In this document: piece after piece, positions 16,416 to 27,600 of the stretch | How positions within the stretch are numbered: the stretch's first letter is position 1 | Layout: every line of letters begins with the position of its first letter | DNA from: Methylobacterium sp. E-065 | GTDB taxonomy: Bacteria > Pseudomonadota > Alphaproteobacteria > Rhizobiales > Beijerinckiaceae | Direction of reading: 5' to 3' | NCBI RefSeq assembly: GCF_022829605.1 | Contig: NZ_JAKSYD010000108.1 | Span: 1-42,201 of the forward strand | Length of the DNA stretch: 42,201 nt | Notes under the pieces: generated by a model | Seen by the model: the letters and a program-made list of their open reading frames with translations, nothing else | What the model was told of the DNA's origin: nothing | The model's database searches: none | Position numbers and translations under genes: made by a program

Positions 16416-18629
16416 TTGACCCAGGACATCCGCCAGCTCCTGCTCGCCGCCTTCGATGTCGAGCACCGGGAACACGTCGCGGCGATCCGCGTGGCGCTCG
16501 GCAGCGCCACGCCGGACTGGAACGACGTGTTTCGCCGGGCCCACAGCCTGAAGGGGGCGTCGCGCGCCGTCGATCTGCCCGCCGTCGAGGCGGTCGCGCA
16601 TCGCCTGGAGACGCTGTTCGAGAAGGTCCGGACTGGTGCCGCCCTCGACCGGGAAGCGGCCAACGCGGTCCACCTCGCCCTCGACCGGATCGAGAGTTAC
16701 GTCGCCGGTCTGCAGGACGGCGCGGGGCCCGACATGCCGGCGGACGCCCTCTCGGCCCTGGGGCAAGTTCTGGGACGGCAGGGCGAAGCGGCTTCCGCCG
16801 AATCGGTCGCTGTGCCACCCGACGCTCCGCCTCCGTCCGCCGCGCCGACTTCGGAGCCCGCCCCGAAGCCGGCGGCCGAGCCGGCCGATCCCGGTGCCGC
16901 GCTGCTGCGGGTTCCCGTGGAGGCCGTGGAGGCGATGGCTCGGGCAAGCCACGATCTCACCAGCACGCTGGCCAGCCGCACCTGGGCGGCCGACAGCCTG
17001 GCCCGGCTGGCCAGGCTCGCCCGGGGCCTGCGCGCCAACGCGGAGGCGCTCGCCGTCGGGGCGGATAGCGACGGAACCGCGCTGCGCGCCTTCGCGGCCG
17101 AGATCGGCGCCTTCGCCCGGGAGGCGTCGGACCTGTCCCGGCGCCACGCGGTTGCGAGCAGCGCCATCGACGGGGCCGCCGCCCAGGTCCGCGCCGCCGC
17201 CGAGCGCCTTGCGTTGGTGCCCGCCGAGACGGTCCTGGCCCCGCTGGCGCGCTCCCTGCGGGAGACCGCCCGGGAACAGGGCCGCGAAGTCGATCTGGAC
17301 CTGCGCGGCCTCGACCTGCCGGTCGAGCGCGGTACGCTCCAGGCGCTCAAGGACCCGCTGCTCCACGCCCTGCGCAACGCCTTGAGCCATGGCTGGCAGA
17401 GCCCGGAACAGCGCCGCGCCGCCGGCAAGCCCGAGGCTTTGGGGCTCGGCCTGGAGGTGGCGGTGCGCGGCGCCCGACTTTCCGTCACGGTGTTCGACGA
17501 TGGGCCTGGGCCGGATCTGGCCCGGATCGAGGCCACAGCCCGGGCACGCGGTCTCCTCGCCCCGGAGGCGGTCGCCGATCCCGAGACCCTGCTGCGCCTC
17601 GTCTTCGAGCCCGGCTTCTCCACCGCGGAGGCTGTAGATACCCTGTCGGGCCGCGGCTACGGCCTCTCGGTGGCGGCCGATGCGGCGCGCCAGCTTCTGG
17701 GCAGCGTCCGGCTGGAGTCGCGCACCCCCTTCGGCACCGCTCTGATCTTCAGCCTGCCGCTCTCGGCGGCCCGGCGCAGCCTGCTGCTGGTCGAGGCGGG
17801 CGGACGCACCTACGCGCTGCCGGGCAATGCCGTGGAGCGCCTGTTGCGCGTGAAGCGGACCGAGATGCCGGTGGCGATGGGCCGACCGATCCTGCGGCTC
17901 GGCACGGGCGATGCGGCCACGAGCCACCCGGTGACCGACCTCGCCGCGATCCTGGGCGAGGCTTCGGTTTCGGACGATCTCGAAGCCTTGCACGCCGTGG
18001 TGCTTCGAACAGAGGCCGGCCGCTTCGCGATCACCGTCGACCGCCTGCACGATGTCCGCGCGCTCGTGGTCCTGCCCGCCCCCGCCTTCGGTGCCGATCC
18101 GGGCCTGATCGCCGGCACGGCGGTTCTACCCGGCGACATCCCGGTGCTGGTCCTCGACCCCGACGGTCTCGCGGCGCGCGCGGCTGTCGCACCATCGTCC
18201 GGAACGATGGGGCAGGCTCAACGTTCGACGACACGTGATCCCGCACCGCGGGCCGCCGCGCGGGCGACTATCCTGGTCGTCGATGATTCGATCACCACCC
18301 GGACGTTGGAGAAGGGCATCTTGGAAGCGGCCGGCTACCGCGTGGTCGTCTGCGTCGACGGTCAGGACGCCCTCGACCGGCTGCGCGCCGAGGTCGAGCC
18401 CGTGGATCTCGTCCTCGCGGACGTGGAGATGCCGCGTCTCGACGGGTTCGGCCTGCTTCAGGCCCTGCGAGCCGATCCGCGCTTCGCCCGGTTGCCGACG
18501 ATCCTGATGACCTCCCGCGGCGACGCCGCCGACGTGGCCCGCGGCCTCGATCTCGGCGCCGATGCCTACCTGACCAAGCAGAAATTCGACCAGCGTCAGC
18601 TGCTCGACACGATCGGGCAGTTCCTATGA
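16416..18629 (+). CDS. Hybrid CheA histidine kinase with CheW and receiver domains (WspE-like)
   Basis: The 737-residue kinase has in order: an Hpt domain (His43 in RRAHSLKGAS), a Pro/Ala linker (about 125-165), a helical dimerisation region, and a CheA-type ATPase. Next come a CheW domain (about 450-590) and a receiver (about 610-737, phospho-Asp669 in LADVEMPRLDG). The ATPase has an N box in LLHALRNALSHGW, a G1 box in VFDDGPGPD and a GRGYGLSVAADAA lid. It lacks a CheY-binding P2 domain. This layout is that of WspE and FrzE, where the kinase phosphorylates its own receiver or a separate regulator. The start is TTG at 16416, with a weak ribosome-binding site, so translation may be coupled to the receptor gene. 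Its stop overlaps cheB by four bases. The N box has Ser in place of the usual Asp in DHG. Confidence 0.9.
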   Translation: MTQDIRQLLLAAFDVEHREHVAAIRVALGSATPDWNDVFRRAHSLKGASRAVDLPAVEAVAHRLETLFEKVRTGAALDREAANAVHLALDRIESYVAGLQDGAGPDMPADALSALGQVLGRQGEAASAESVAVPPDAPPPSAAPTSEPAPKPAAEPADPGAALLRVPVEAVEAMARASHDLTSTLASRTWAADSLARLARLARGLRANAEALAVGADSDGTALRAFAAEIGAFAREASDLSRRHAVASSAIDGAAAQVRAAAERLALVPAETVLAPLARSLRETAREQGREVDLDLRGLDLPVERGTLQALKDPLLHALRNALSHGWQSPEQRRAAGKPEALGLGLEVAVRGARLSVTVFDDGPGPDLARIEATARARGLLAPEAVADPETLLRLVFEPGFSTAEAVDTLSGRGYGLSVAADAARQLLGSVRLESRTPFGTALIFSLPLSAARRSLLLVEAGGRTYALPGNAVERLLRVKRTEMPVAMGRPILRLGTGDAATSHPVTDLAAILGEASVSDDLEALHAVVLRTEAGRFAITVDRLHDVRALVVLPAPAFGADPGLIAGTAVLPGDIPVLVLDPDGLAARAAVAPSSGTMGQAQRSTTRDPAPRAAARATILVVDDSITTRTLEKGILEAAGYRVVVCVDGQDALDRLRAEVEPVDLVLADVEMPRLDGFGLLQALRADPRFARLPTILMTSRGDAADVARGLDLGADAYLTKQKFDQRQLLDTIGQFL

Positions 18630-19689
18630 CCCCGGTCCGCGTCATGCTGGTGGAGGACAGCCTCGTGGTGCGCGAGCTGTTGCGCCACATCGTCTCCCGC
18701 GATCCCCGGCTGGAGATCGTGGCCGCAGTCGCCTCCGGCGAGGAGGCGTTGGCCAAGCTCCAGAGCGTGCGGCCGGACGTGATCTCCATGGATATCCGCC
18801 TGCCCGGCATCGACGGGCTGGAGACCACCCGCCGGATCATGGCCGAGCATCCGACCCCGATCGTCGTAGTGGCGGATTCGGTCGAGGATTCGTCGTTGCG
18901 CATCTCGATGAATGCGCTGCGCGCCGGCGCGCTGTCGGTGGTCGAGAAGCCTGTGGCCACGACCCATGCGGGCTACGAGGCTGTGGCGGGCGAGATCTGC
19001 ACGCAGTTGCGGATCATGGCCCAGGTACCGGTGATCCGACGCCGGCCGATCGGCACCGAATGGGCGGGCCGCACCGCTGCGGCTTCCTACGCGCCACCGT
19101 TCGAGCTGCCGGGCCTGGCGCCGAGCATTCTTGGAATCGCCGCCTCCACGGGCGGCCCCCCGGCACTTGCTCGGGTGATCGGGGCGCTGCCGCGGGACTT
19201 CTCGCTGCCGGTGCTGGTCGTGCAGCATATGGGCCCCGCCTTCATGGACGGGTTCGCGACCTGGCTCGACAGCGTCGTGGCCCTTCCGGTCGGCATCGCC
19301 CGGGACGGGGAGCGCGCCGAGCCCGGGCGGGTCTACGTCGCCCCCGGTGACCGGCACTTGGAACTCGGGTCCGGCCGAATCCTGCGGGTGATCGACGCGC
19401 CGCCGGTCTCGGGCCAGCGCCCGGCCGCCACCGTGTTGTTCCGCTCGATGGCGCGGCAGGCCGGGGCGTCGGGCATCGGCGTGCTGCTCACCGGCATGGG
19501 CGAGGATGGGGCGGTCGGCCTCGCCGACATGCACAAGGCCGGCGCCCAGACGGTCGCCGAGCATGAGAGCACCGCGGTCGTGTATGGCATGCCGGCGGCG
19601 GCGGTACGCCTGGGGGTTGCCCGCTCGGTCCTGCCCCTGGATCGCATCGGCGACCACGTCCTGCGCATCGTGGAGCCGGGGGCGCGGCC

Positions 19690-19693
<4 letters not shown>
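18626..19693 (+). CDS. cheB: Chemotaxis protein-glutamate methylesterase CheB (WspF-like)
   Basis: The 355-residue protein has an N-terminal receiver (phospho-Asp56 in ISMDIRLPGIDG) joined to a methylesterase domain. The catalytic triad is Ser174 in IAASTGGPP, His201 in VVQHMGP and Asp294 in GMGEDGAVG. Phosphorylation by the CheA hybrid would activate removal of methyl groups from the receptor, the adaptation step. The ATG at 18626 overlaps the kinase stop as ATGA, giving translational coupling. A partner CheR methyltransferase is not encoded in the operon, so methyl groups must come from a CheR made elsewhere, or adaptation relies on deamidation only. Confidence 0.92.
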
Positions 19694-21407
<1,714 letters not shown>

Positions 21408-21411
<4 letters not shown>

Positions 21412-23294
21412 GTGACGGTACGGCAGGTGTGGGGACGATCCTGGCCGTCGATGACGAGCCGGACATCCTGATCGCCCTGGAGGACCTGTTCGAGGATTCC
21501 TACCGGGTGCTGACGACCGCGCGTCCCGCCGAGGCGCTGGAGATCCTGCGCGCGGAGCCCGACATCGCCGTGGTCCTGTCGGATCAGCGCATGCCGGGAC
21601 TGACCGGCGACGCGATGCTTGCTGAGGCCCGCACCTTCCACGACGCACAGGCGATCCTCCTCACCGGCTATGCCGACATCACGGCGGTGATCGCCGCCCT
21701 CAACCGCGGCGGAATCGTCGGCTACGTGACGAAGCCCTGGGATGCGAGCCTGCTGCGCTCCACGGTCCGGCAGGCCTTCGAGCGGCACCACCTCGGCCGG
21801 GACCTCGCCACCGAGCGAGCGCTGCTGCGGGGCCTGCTGGACCATGCCCAGGACGCGATCAGCTTCAAGGATGCCCAACGCCGCTTCGTGCGGCTCAACG
21901 CCCGCAAGGCGGCCCTGCTGGGCCACGACATCGCGGCCTGCCTCGGCCGACGCGAGGAGGAACTCGCCGGCTCCCGGGGCGCGGCGGTGATCGAGGCCGA
22001 CGCGGCGGCGATCCGGGCTGGCACGGTGGCCGAGACGCTGGTCAGCGACGGACCGACCGGGGCCGAGCAGTGGAGCCACGTGACCCGGGTCCCGATCCGC
22101 GACGTGGGCGGTTCGATCAGCCACCTCGCGGTGATCGAGCGAGACGTCACCGAGCAGCGGACCCTGGAGGCGCGGCTGCGACAGTCCGACAAGATGCAGG
22201 CGCTCGGCACGCTGGCGGGCGGGATCGCCCACGACTTCAACAACCTTCTGACCGCGATCCTCGGCAGCTTGGAACTCGCCGCCCCGAAGGTCGTCGACCT
22301 GCCCCGGGTCCAGCGGCTGATCGAGAATGCCCGGGGGGCAGCCGAGCGCGGTGCCTCGCTGACGAAGCGGCTCCTCAGCTTTAGCCGCGCCCACGATCTT
22401 CAGGCCCGGGCGGTGGACGTGAACGCCCTGATCGTCGGGATGAGCGACCTGTTCGGCCGTAGTCTCGGGGGCCTCGTCACCGTGCGGACCGATCTGGAGG
22501 ACGGTCTGCCGGCGGTGCAGGTCGATCCCGAGCAGCTCGAATTGGCGGTCCTCAACCTGTGCATCAACGCCCGGGACGCAATGCCCGAGGGCGGTGCAAT
22601 TACAGTGGCGACCCGGCGGCTCGACATCATCGCAGACCCCGAGATCGCCGATGGCGCCTATCTCGGCCTCAGTGTCACCGACGAGGGCACCGGCATCCCG
22701 GAGGAGATCCTACGTCGGGTCTGCGAGCCGTTCTTCACCACCAAGGCGGTCGGCCAGGGCACCGGGCTCGGGCTCGCCATGGTGTTCGGCCTCGCGCAGC
22801 AATCGAAGGGTCGCCTGGCGATCGACAGCGAGGTCGGCCAGGGGACACGGGTCGAATTGGCCCTCCCCTTCGCGGCCGAGGCGCCCCAGCAGGCCACCGA
22901 GGTAACCGGGGTGGCTCCGGCTGCCGGACGGCGTGCCCGCGTCCTCATCGTCGACGATGACCCGCAGGTGCGGCACGTGACGGCCTCGTTCCTCACCGGG
23001 TTCGGCCACAGCACCACAGAGGTGGGCGATGGTGAGTCGGCCCTGCAACATCTCCAGCGGGACCGCTGCGACATCGTCGTGGCGGACCTCGCGATGCCCG
23101 GCATGAGCGGCGTCGAACTCGCCGCTGCGATCCGCGACCGCTACCCGGGCCTGCCCGTCCTGATCCTGACGGGCCATGCCGACGCGATGCAGATCCCCGA
23201 GGATCTGCCGGTCCTGTCGAAGCCGTTCCGCTCGGCCGACCTCGCCGAGAGGGTCGCGACGCTCCTCGACGCGGCGGATCGGGGAACCCGCTGA
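21408..23294 (+). CDS. Hybrid sensor: receiver-PAS-histidine kinase-receiver
   Basis: The 628-residue soluble protein has a receiver (Asp59 in VLSDQRMPGLTG; VTKPWD end of the RpfG/HupR type). It is followed by a PAS domain (about 138-250; LLDHAQDAISFKDAQRRFVR), HisKA (His275 in GGIAHDFNNLLTA) and an ATPase (DEGTGIPEE, GTGLGLAMVFGLA). A terminal receiver (Asp560 in VVADLAMPGMSG) closes it. Two receivers around a kinase make it a relay node that can accept and pass phosphate. The ATG at 21408 overlaps the previous stop as ATGA and is preferred to the TTG two codons earlier. It is the last large gene of the operon. No DNA-binding or cyclic-di-GMP domain is encoded, so the output partner lies elsewhere. 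Confidence 0.88.
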
Positions 23295-23337
23295 CACGGT
23301 CGGGAACCAGCCGAATGCCGGCTCATTATCTCTTCGT

Positions 23338-23354
23338 GGGAGCCGGATGCTCCC
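23338..23354 (+). other. Hairpin in the leader of the 28-codon ORF
   Basis: GGGAGC-cggat-GCTCCC forms a perfect 6-base-pair stem just 14 bases before the very strong Shine-Dalgarno site. It may protect or control the short transcript that follows. Confidence 0.45.
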
Positions 23355-23377
23355 GACTATCGAAGAGGAGGTGGACC

Positions 23378-23464
23378 ATGAGCAATCACGGCATCTTCCC
23401 GCGCCGCCGTCGCGATAACGACCCGGACCAGGATGGTCCACCGGACGAGATCCGGCAGGGATAG
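23378..23464 (+). CDS. Very small ORF (28 aa) with a strong ribosome-binding site
   Basis: The ATG at 23378 is preceded by AGAGGAGGTGGACC, a nearly ideal Shine-Dalgarno sequence at good spacing. The frame stops at TAG 23462-23464. The peptide starts MSNHGIFPRRRRDND, with a cluster of four arginines followed by an acidic, Pro-rich tail (DPDQDGPPDE). It has no membrane segment. It lies 83 bases after the last kinase gene and is followed by a strong stem-loop and a terminator. It may be a true small protein or a translated regulatory leader. No relative is known to me. Confidence 0.45.
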   Translation: MSNHGIFPRRRRDNDPDQDGPPDEIRQG

Positions 23465-23488
23465 GAGTTTTCGGAACGCGGCGCGGTC

Positions 23489-23530
23489 GAGTTCCCAGTC
23501 TCAGGCGTAAGAGACTGCCAGTTTGAACTC
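23489..23530 (+). ncRNA. Long stem-loop, possible small RNA or 3' UTR element
   Basis: GAGTTC-c-CAGTCTC pairs with GAGACTG-ccagttt-GAACTC around the 8-base loop AGGCGTAA. That makes 13 base pairs in two helices with a small asymmetric bulge. A rho-independent terminator follows 34 bases later. The pairing is not explained by any coding frame. Whether it is a free small RNA or the tail of the small-ORF transcript is unknown. Confidence 0.4.
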
Positions 23531-23564
23531 CCGCTGACCTTCCAGAACATGGACCCTGCTTCAG

Positions 23565-23596
23565 ACCCGTCGGCGCAAGCCGGCGGGTTTTTTTTC
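23565..23596 (+). terminator. Rho-independent terminator after the small ORF
   Basis: ACCCGTCGGC pairs with GCCGGCGGGT (one G-T pair) around a GCAA tetraloop, followed by eight T residues. This is the best terminator in the window and ends transcription from the signalling operon side. Confidence 0.85.
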
Positions 23597-23707
23597 GTCG
23601 CGGCGCCGTCATCACGAGTGCCGCGACCGACGACCGCGGGATCGCTCAAGACGGAGTAAATCGCGGCCTGCCTGACGCCGATTCCAACGCTGAAGCGCTG
23701 AAACGAA

Positions 23708-23740
23708 AGACGCCGCCCCGGAGGTTCCGGGACGGCGTCT
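23708..23740 (-). terminator. Probable terminator of the rplQ transcript
   Basis: AGACGCCG and CCCGGA-type arms form a long, nearly perfect stem around a 2-4 base loop, 36 bases after the rplQ stop. On the minus strand it is followed by TTTCGTTTC, a weak T tract. It faces the + strand terminator at 23565-23596. Confidence 0.65.
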
Positions 23741-23776
23741 CGAACAGCTTGGGCGTCAGGGACGCTCCAGATTGGA

Positions 23777-24187
23777 TCAGGCGGCCTCGGCAACCTGGCT
23801 CGGACCGGAATCCTTGCCGCGGGCCTCGACGTCGCGATCCACGAACTCGATTACCGCGAGCGGAGCGTTGTCGCCCTTGCGGAAGCCGGCCTTCATGATG
23901 CGGAGATAGCCACCCGGACGACCCTGGTAGCGCGGGCCGATCACGGTGAAGAGCTTCTTGACCATGTCGCTGTCGCGCAACTGGGCCATCGCGAGACGGC
24001 GGGTGTGCACGCTGTCGATGCGGCCGAGGGTGACGAGCTTCTCGACGACGGGACGCAGGTCCTTCGCCTTCGGCAGGGTCGTGATGATCTGCTCATGCTT
24101 GAGCAGGGCGACCGACATGTTGGCGAACATCGCCTTACGATGCTCGGCGGTGCGGTTGAAACGACGGCCGCGATAACCGTGACGCAT
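23777..24187 (-). CDS. rplQ: 50S ribosomal protein L17 (bL17)
   Basis: The 136-residue protein of the large subunit begins [20 protein letters not shown], the conserved bL17 start, and continues with the [19 protein letters not shown] core. The C-terminal 25 residues ([12 protein letters not shown] and the end) are an alphaproteobacterial extension. The ATG at 24187 is fixed by the family start; 19 residues upstream in frame are not conserved. It is the last gene of the alpha block, about 200 bases after rpoA, a longer gap than usual with a stable hairpin inside. Confidence 0.97.
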   Translation of the reverse strand: MRHGYRGRRFNRTAEHRKAMFANMSVALLKHEQIITTLPKAKDLRPVVEKLVTLGRIDSVHTRRLAMAQLRDSDMVKKLFTVIGPRYQGRPGGYLRIMKAGFRKGDNAPLAVIEFVDRDVEARGKDSGPSQVAEAA

Positions 24188-24290
24188 GGTGCGGGCTTCC
24201 TTTTCATCTCGGCCGCCGTGCCACGGTACGGCCGGGTGCCTCATTGAGGCTGTTGGTTGTAGTCCGCTTGACCCCGCGGCGGGTTTATTC

Positions 24291-24319
24291 GGGACTTCGC
24301 GTCAGCTCCGCGAAGTCCC
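24291..24319 (-). other. Stable hairpin between rpoA and rplQ
   Basis: GGGACTTCGCG and CGCGAAGTCCC form a perfect 11-base-pair stem with a 7-base loop. No T tract follows on the minus strand, so it is not a classical terminator. It could be an mRNA processing or stability element that sets rplQ expression apart from rpoA. Confidence 0.5.
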
Positions 24320-24387
24320 TGAATTGGAACGGCCAAACAAGCAGCGCCGTGCAGCGCTGCCCTCGTTCAGCTCGAAGCGGCATCGCC

Positions 24388-25407
24388 TCAGTAGTGCTCC
24401 TCGAAGCGCTTGGCGAGATCTTCGATGTTCTCCGGCGGCCAGCCAGGGATGTCCATGCCGAGGTGCAAGCCCATGCCGGCCAGCACTTCCTTGATCTCGT
24501 TGAGCGACTTGCGGCCGAAGTTCGGGGTCCGCAGCATCTCGCCCTCGGACTTCTGGATCAGATCGCCGATGTAGACGATGTTGTCGTTCTTCAGGCAGTT
24601 CGCCGAACGGACCGACAGTTCCAGCTCATCGACCTTCTTGAGCAGCGCCGGGTTGAAGGGCAGCTGCGGCGCGAGCGGCGCGGCCTCTTCCTTGCGCGGA
24701 TCCTCGAAGTTCACGAAGACCTGCAGCTGGTCCTGGATGATGCGCGCGGCGTAGGCCAGCGAATCCTCCGGCGAGACCGCGCCGTTGGTCTCGACCGTCA
24801 TGGTCAGCTTGTCCTTGTCGAGATCCTGGCCCTCGCGGGTGGTCTCGACGCGGTAGCTGACCTTGGTCACCGGGGAGAACAGCGCATCCACCGGGATCAG
24901 ACCGATCGGGGCGTCCTCGGGGCGGTTGCGCTCGGCCGGGACGTAGCCCTTGCCGGTGGCGACCGTGAACTCCATCCGGATCTCGGCGCCGTCGTCCAGC
25001 GTACAGATCACGAGTTCGGGGTTCAGGATCTGAATGTCGCCGACCGTGCCGATGTCACCCGCGGTGACGAGGCCCGGGCCGGTCTTGCGCAGGGTCATGC
25101 GCTTGGGCGCATCGGTCTGCGAGCGGATCGCGATGGTCTTGATGTTGAGGACGATGTCGGTGACGTCCTCGCGCACACCCGGGATCGACGAGAACTCGTG
25201 CAGGACGCCGTCGATCTGCACCGAGGTCACGGCCGCGCCCTGGAGCGACGACAGGAGCACCCGGCGGAGGGCATTGCCCAGCGTCGTGCCGAAGCCGCGC
25301 TCGAGCGGCTCGGCGACGACCGTGGCGACCCGCTTGGGGTCGTCGCCGGTCGTGACCTGCAGCTTGTTCGGCTTGATCAGTTCCTGCCAATTCTTCTGAA
25401 TGACCAC
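24388..25407 (-). CDS. rpoA: RNA polymerase alpha subunit
   Basis: The 339-residue alpha subunit assembles as a dimer to nucleate RNA polymerase. The N-terminal domain (about 1-235) contains [19 protein letters not shown], the dimer interface. The linker is acidic. The C-terminal domain (about 262-328) has [20 protein letters not shown], including the Arg and Asn that touch UP-element DNA, and [16 protein letters not shown]. The start is GTG at 25407, giving the family-typical [13 protein letters not shown]. The gene is separated from rpsK by a metallo-hydrolase gene, which is unusual. Confidence 0.98.
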   Translation of the reverse strand: MVIQKNWQELIKPNKLQVTTGDDPKRVATVVAEPLERGFGTTLGNALRRVLLSSLQGAAVTSVQIDGVLHEFSSIPGVREDVTDIVLNIKTIAIRSQTDAPKRMTLRKTGPGLVTAGDIGTVGDIQILNPELVICTLDDGAEIRMEFTVATGKGYVPAERNRPEDAPIGLIPVDALFSPVTKVSYRVETTREGQDLDKDKLTMTVETNGAVSPEDSLAYAARIIQDQLQVFVNFEDPRKEEAAPLAPQLPFNPALLKKVDELELSVRSANCLKNDNIVYIGDLIQKSEGEMLRTPNFGRKSLNEIKEVLAGMGLHLGMDIPGWPPENIEDLAKRFEEHY

Positions 25408-25516
25408 GATCCTACCTTTCGTCCATGCCGGGGAATCGCGACGCCCGTCCCCGCGCTTCGGCCGTCCGGCGCCGCCCCCTGGCGCCCCGAACGGTCCCTG
25501 AAATCCGTATTCGTCG

Positions 25517-26389
25517 TTACTCGCCGCCGACCCACAGCACCGGCACGAAGCTGTAGCCAGCCCCGTCCCGATCCACGTAGCCCAGCGCCGGGAATTCGAG
25601 ATGGCCGCCGGCGATGAGCGTACGCTCGCTGGCCACCTCGTTCAGGATCCGCTTACGCGTCTCCCGCGCTTCGTCGCCGTCGACATCGAACCCGACGCCG
25701 GCCTCCGGGTTCTTGAACTGGATCGACGGCAAGTGCACCAGGTCGGTCCACATCAGCAGCGACTGTCCACCGGAGACGATGCGAAAACCGCAATGGCCCG
25801 GTGTGTGGCCGGGCAGATGGATCGCCGTGATCCCCGGAAGAACCTCGCCGCCCCGGTGCTCGCGCACCCGGCCGGCATAAGGCGACAGCGCCTTGCGGGC
25901 GCCCTCGAAATAAGGCTTTGCCTCGTCCGGTGCCTTGGCCATGGCCGCGTCGGGCAGCCAATGGGCCGCCTCGTCGGCATGCAGCACGATCTCGGCATTT
26001 GGGTACCGCGCCGCGTCACCCGTCACGAGCCCGCCAACATGGTCGGGATGCAGGTGGGTGACCAGCACCGTGCCGATCTCCTCCGGCTTGACGCCGGTGA
26101 GCGCCAAGGCCGCTCCTGCCCGCCCGAGGGTCGGAGCCGGTGCGAGATCGCCGTATCCCGTGTCGATCAGGGTCGGCTTGAGGCCGGGACCCGTGATCAG
26201 GAAGGCGTTCAGCGTGATCTTGGGCTGCTCTGTCCGGAAGCCCGCCAGTTGGAGGCGCCCAGCCTCTTCCTTGGAGATGCCCGTGACGAGATCGAGGCTG
26301 GCTTGAAACCAGCCGTCGTTGAGCACGGTGACCGTGAGGTCGCCGAGAGTCCAACGCAGCACGCCCGGAAGCGGCTTCGATCCCGTCAT
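25517..26389 (-). CDS. MBL-fold metallo-hydrolase inserted in the alpha operon
   Basis: The 290-residue protein has the complete metal site of the metallo-beta-lactamase fold: HLHPDH (residues 112-117), HTPGH (195-199), Asp216 in MWTDLVHLP and His262 in AGGHLEFP. This binds two metal ions for hydrolysis. The N-terminal segment resembles quorum-quenching lactonase-like or other small-molecule hydrolases, and the substrate is unknown. No signal peptide is present. The ATG at 26389 has GGAGAA just upstream; a GTG at 26404 is in frame. It lies between rpsK (25 bases upstream) and rpoA (109 bases downstream) on the same strand, so it is very likely transcribed with them. Its function in translation, if any, is not evident. 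Confidence 0.85.
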   Translation of the reverse strand: MTGSKPLPGVLRWTLGDLTVTVLNDGWFQASLDLVTGISKEEAGRLQLAGFRTEQPKITLNAFLITGPGLKPTLIDTGYGDLAPAPTLGRAGAALALTGVKPEEIGTVLVTHLHPDHVGGLVTGDAARYPNAEIVLHADEAAHWLPDAAMAKAPDEAKPYFEGARKALSPYAGRVREHRGGEVLPGITAIHLPGHTPGHCGFRIVSGGQSLLMWTDLVHLPSIQFKNPEAGVGFDVDGDEARETRKRILNEVASERTLIAGGHLEFPALGYVDRDGAGYSFVPVLWVGGE

Positions 26390-26414
26390 GTGCTTCTCCA
26401 CCACGCGGCTTCGA

Positions 26415-26804
26415 TCAGACGCGACGGCGCTTGCGCGGCCGGCAGCCGTTGTGCGGGATCGAGGTGACGTCGCGGATCGAGGTCACCGTGAAGCCCGCGG
26501 CCTGGAGGGCGCGCAGAGCCGATTCGCGGCCCGAACCCGGACCCGACACTTCGACCTCGAGGGTGCGCATGCCATGCTCAGACGCCTTGCGGGCGGCATC
26601 TTCGGCAGCAACCTGGGCAGCGTACGGGGTCGACTTGCGCGAGCCCTTGAAGCCCATGGCGCCGGCAGACGACCACGAGATGGTGTTGCCCTGCGCGTCC
26701 GTGATGGTGATCATCGTGTTGTTGAACGAGGCGTTCACGTGAGCGACGCCCGACACGATGTTCTTGCGTTCGCGACGACGGACGCGTTGCGGTTCTTTAG
26801 CCAT
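26415..26804 (-). CDS. rpsK: 30S ribosomal protein S11 (uS11)
   Basis: The 129-residue protein sits on the platform of the small subunit. It shows the conserved [36 protein letters not shown] and the C-terminal [18 protein letters not shown]. Length is normal. It follows rpsM after 173 bases, an unusually long spacer with a CCGGG/CCCGG hairpin near 26905-26930, and precedes the inserted hydrolase by 25 bases. Confidence 0.98.
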   Translation of the reverse strand: MAKEPQRVRRRERKNIVSGVAHVNASFNNTMITITDAQGNTISWSSAGAMGFKGSRKSTPYAAQVAAEDAARKASEHGMRTLEVEVSGPGSGRESALRALQAAGFTVTSIRDVTSIPHNGCRPRKRRRV

Positions 26805-26977
26805 TCTGGTCTCACTCTTCCTTCAAGCGCGCCCGTAATGCCAGGCGCTCGGGATTCTTTTTGGGACTTAGCTGATCCACCCCTGCGGGCCCGTCGAGCC
26901 AAAACCGGGCACCCCTGTGGGACACCCGGCGCGGCGATCAGGAGGCCGCGCGAAGCACCGCCTCCCAACCCCAAAAA

Positions 26978-27346
26978 CTACTTCTTCTTGCCGGCGATCG
27001 GCTTCGCCTTGCCCTTGCGGGTGCGGGCGTTGGTGTGCGTGCGCTGGCCGCGGACCGGCAGCTGCTTGCGGTGACGCAGGCCGCGATAGGCGCCCAGATC
27101 CATCAGGCGCTTGATGTTCATCGAGACTTCGCGGCGCAGATCGCCTTCGACGAGATAGTCGCGGTCGATCGTCTCGCGGATCTGAAGAACCTCAGCATCG
27201 GTCAGCTGGTTGACCCGACGCTCGGCTGGGATGTTCACCTTCTGGGTGATCTCCTCGGCCTTCTTGGCGCCGATGCCGTGGATGTACTGGAGCGCGATGA
27301 CAACGCGCTTGTTGGTCGGGATGTTAACGCCTGCAATACGGGCCAC
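26978..27346 (-). CDS. rpsM: 30S ribosomal protein S13 (uS13)
   Basis: The 122-residue head protein contacts tRNA and the large subunit. It begins [20 protein letters not shown], has the helix-two-turn-helix segment [10 protein letters not shown], and ends in the basic tail [20 protein letters not shown]. The start is GTG at 27346 with GGAG eight bases upstream; the ATG at 27373 would add nine residues not seen in the family. It heads the rpsM-rpsK-hydrolase-rpoA-rplQ group, whose promoter must lie in 27347-27600 because the next gene upstream is on the other strand. Confidence 0.97.
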   Translation of the reverse strand: MARIAGVNIPTNKRVVIALQYIHGIGAKKAEEITQKVNIPAERRVNQLTDAEVLQIRETIDRDYLVEGDLRREVSMNIKRLMDLGAYRGLRHRKQLPVRGQRTHTNARTRKGKAKPIAGKKK

Positions 27347-27600
27347 AATCACACTCCATGTCGAGCCCGGCATGCCGGGCGGGTGTCATGCGCGTCCGGT
27401 GGAGGCCGGCCCCTGCGCACGTGAAACGACAACGTGGCCCGCGGGCGACCCTGGACAGGGTACCTCGGACCATCGGTCGGTTGGACGAAGGACGGCCTGC
27501 TAGCGCGCGGGCGTTCGGATGTCAACGATGTGTCGGCGCGGCTTGGGCCCGCCATGCGTCGAACGCGGGACCTGAGACCAAATAATTTAGAGGATCGACA

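Noticed and set aside
16350..18050. 566-codon minus-strand open frame opposite the CheA hybrid gene
   Set aside because: Gly/Arg/Gln-rich low-complexity translation with no domain, explained by third-position GC of the kinase gene.
23386..23793. 135-codon minus-strand frame across the region after the signalling operon
   Set aside because: It runs through two terminators and a stem-loop, and its composition (Ser/Pro/Arg) shows no protein character.
24244..25617. Long + strand open frame opposite rpoA
   Set aside because: Same kind of antisense shadow; rpoA on the minus strand is certain.
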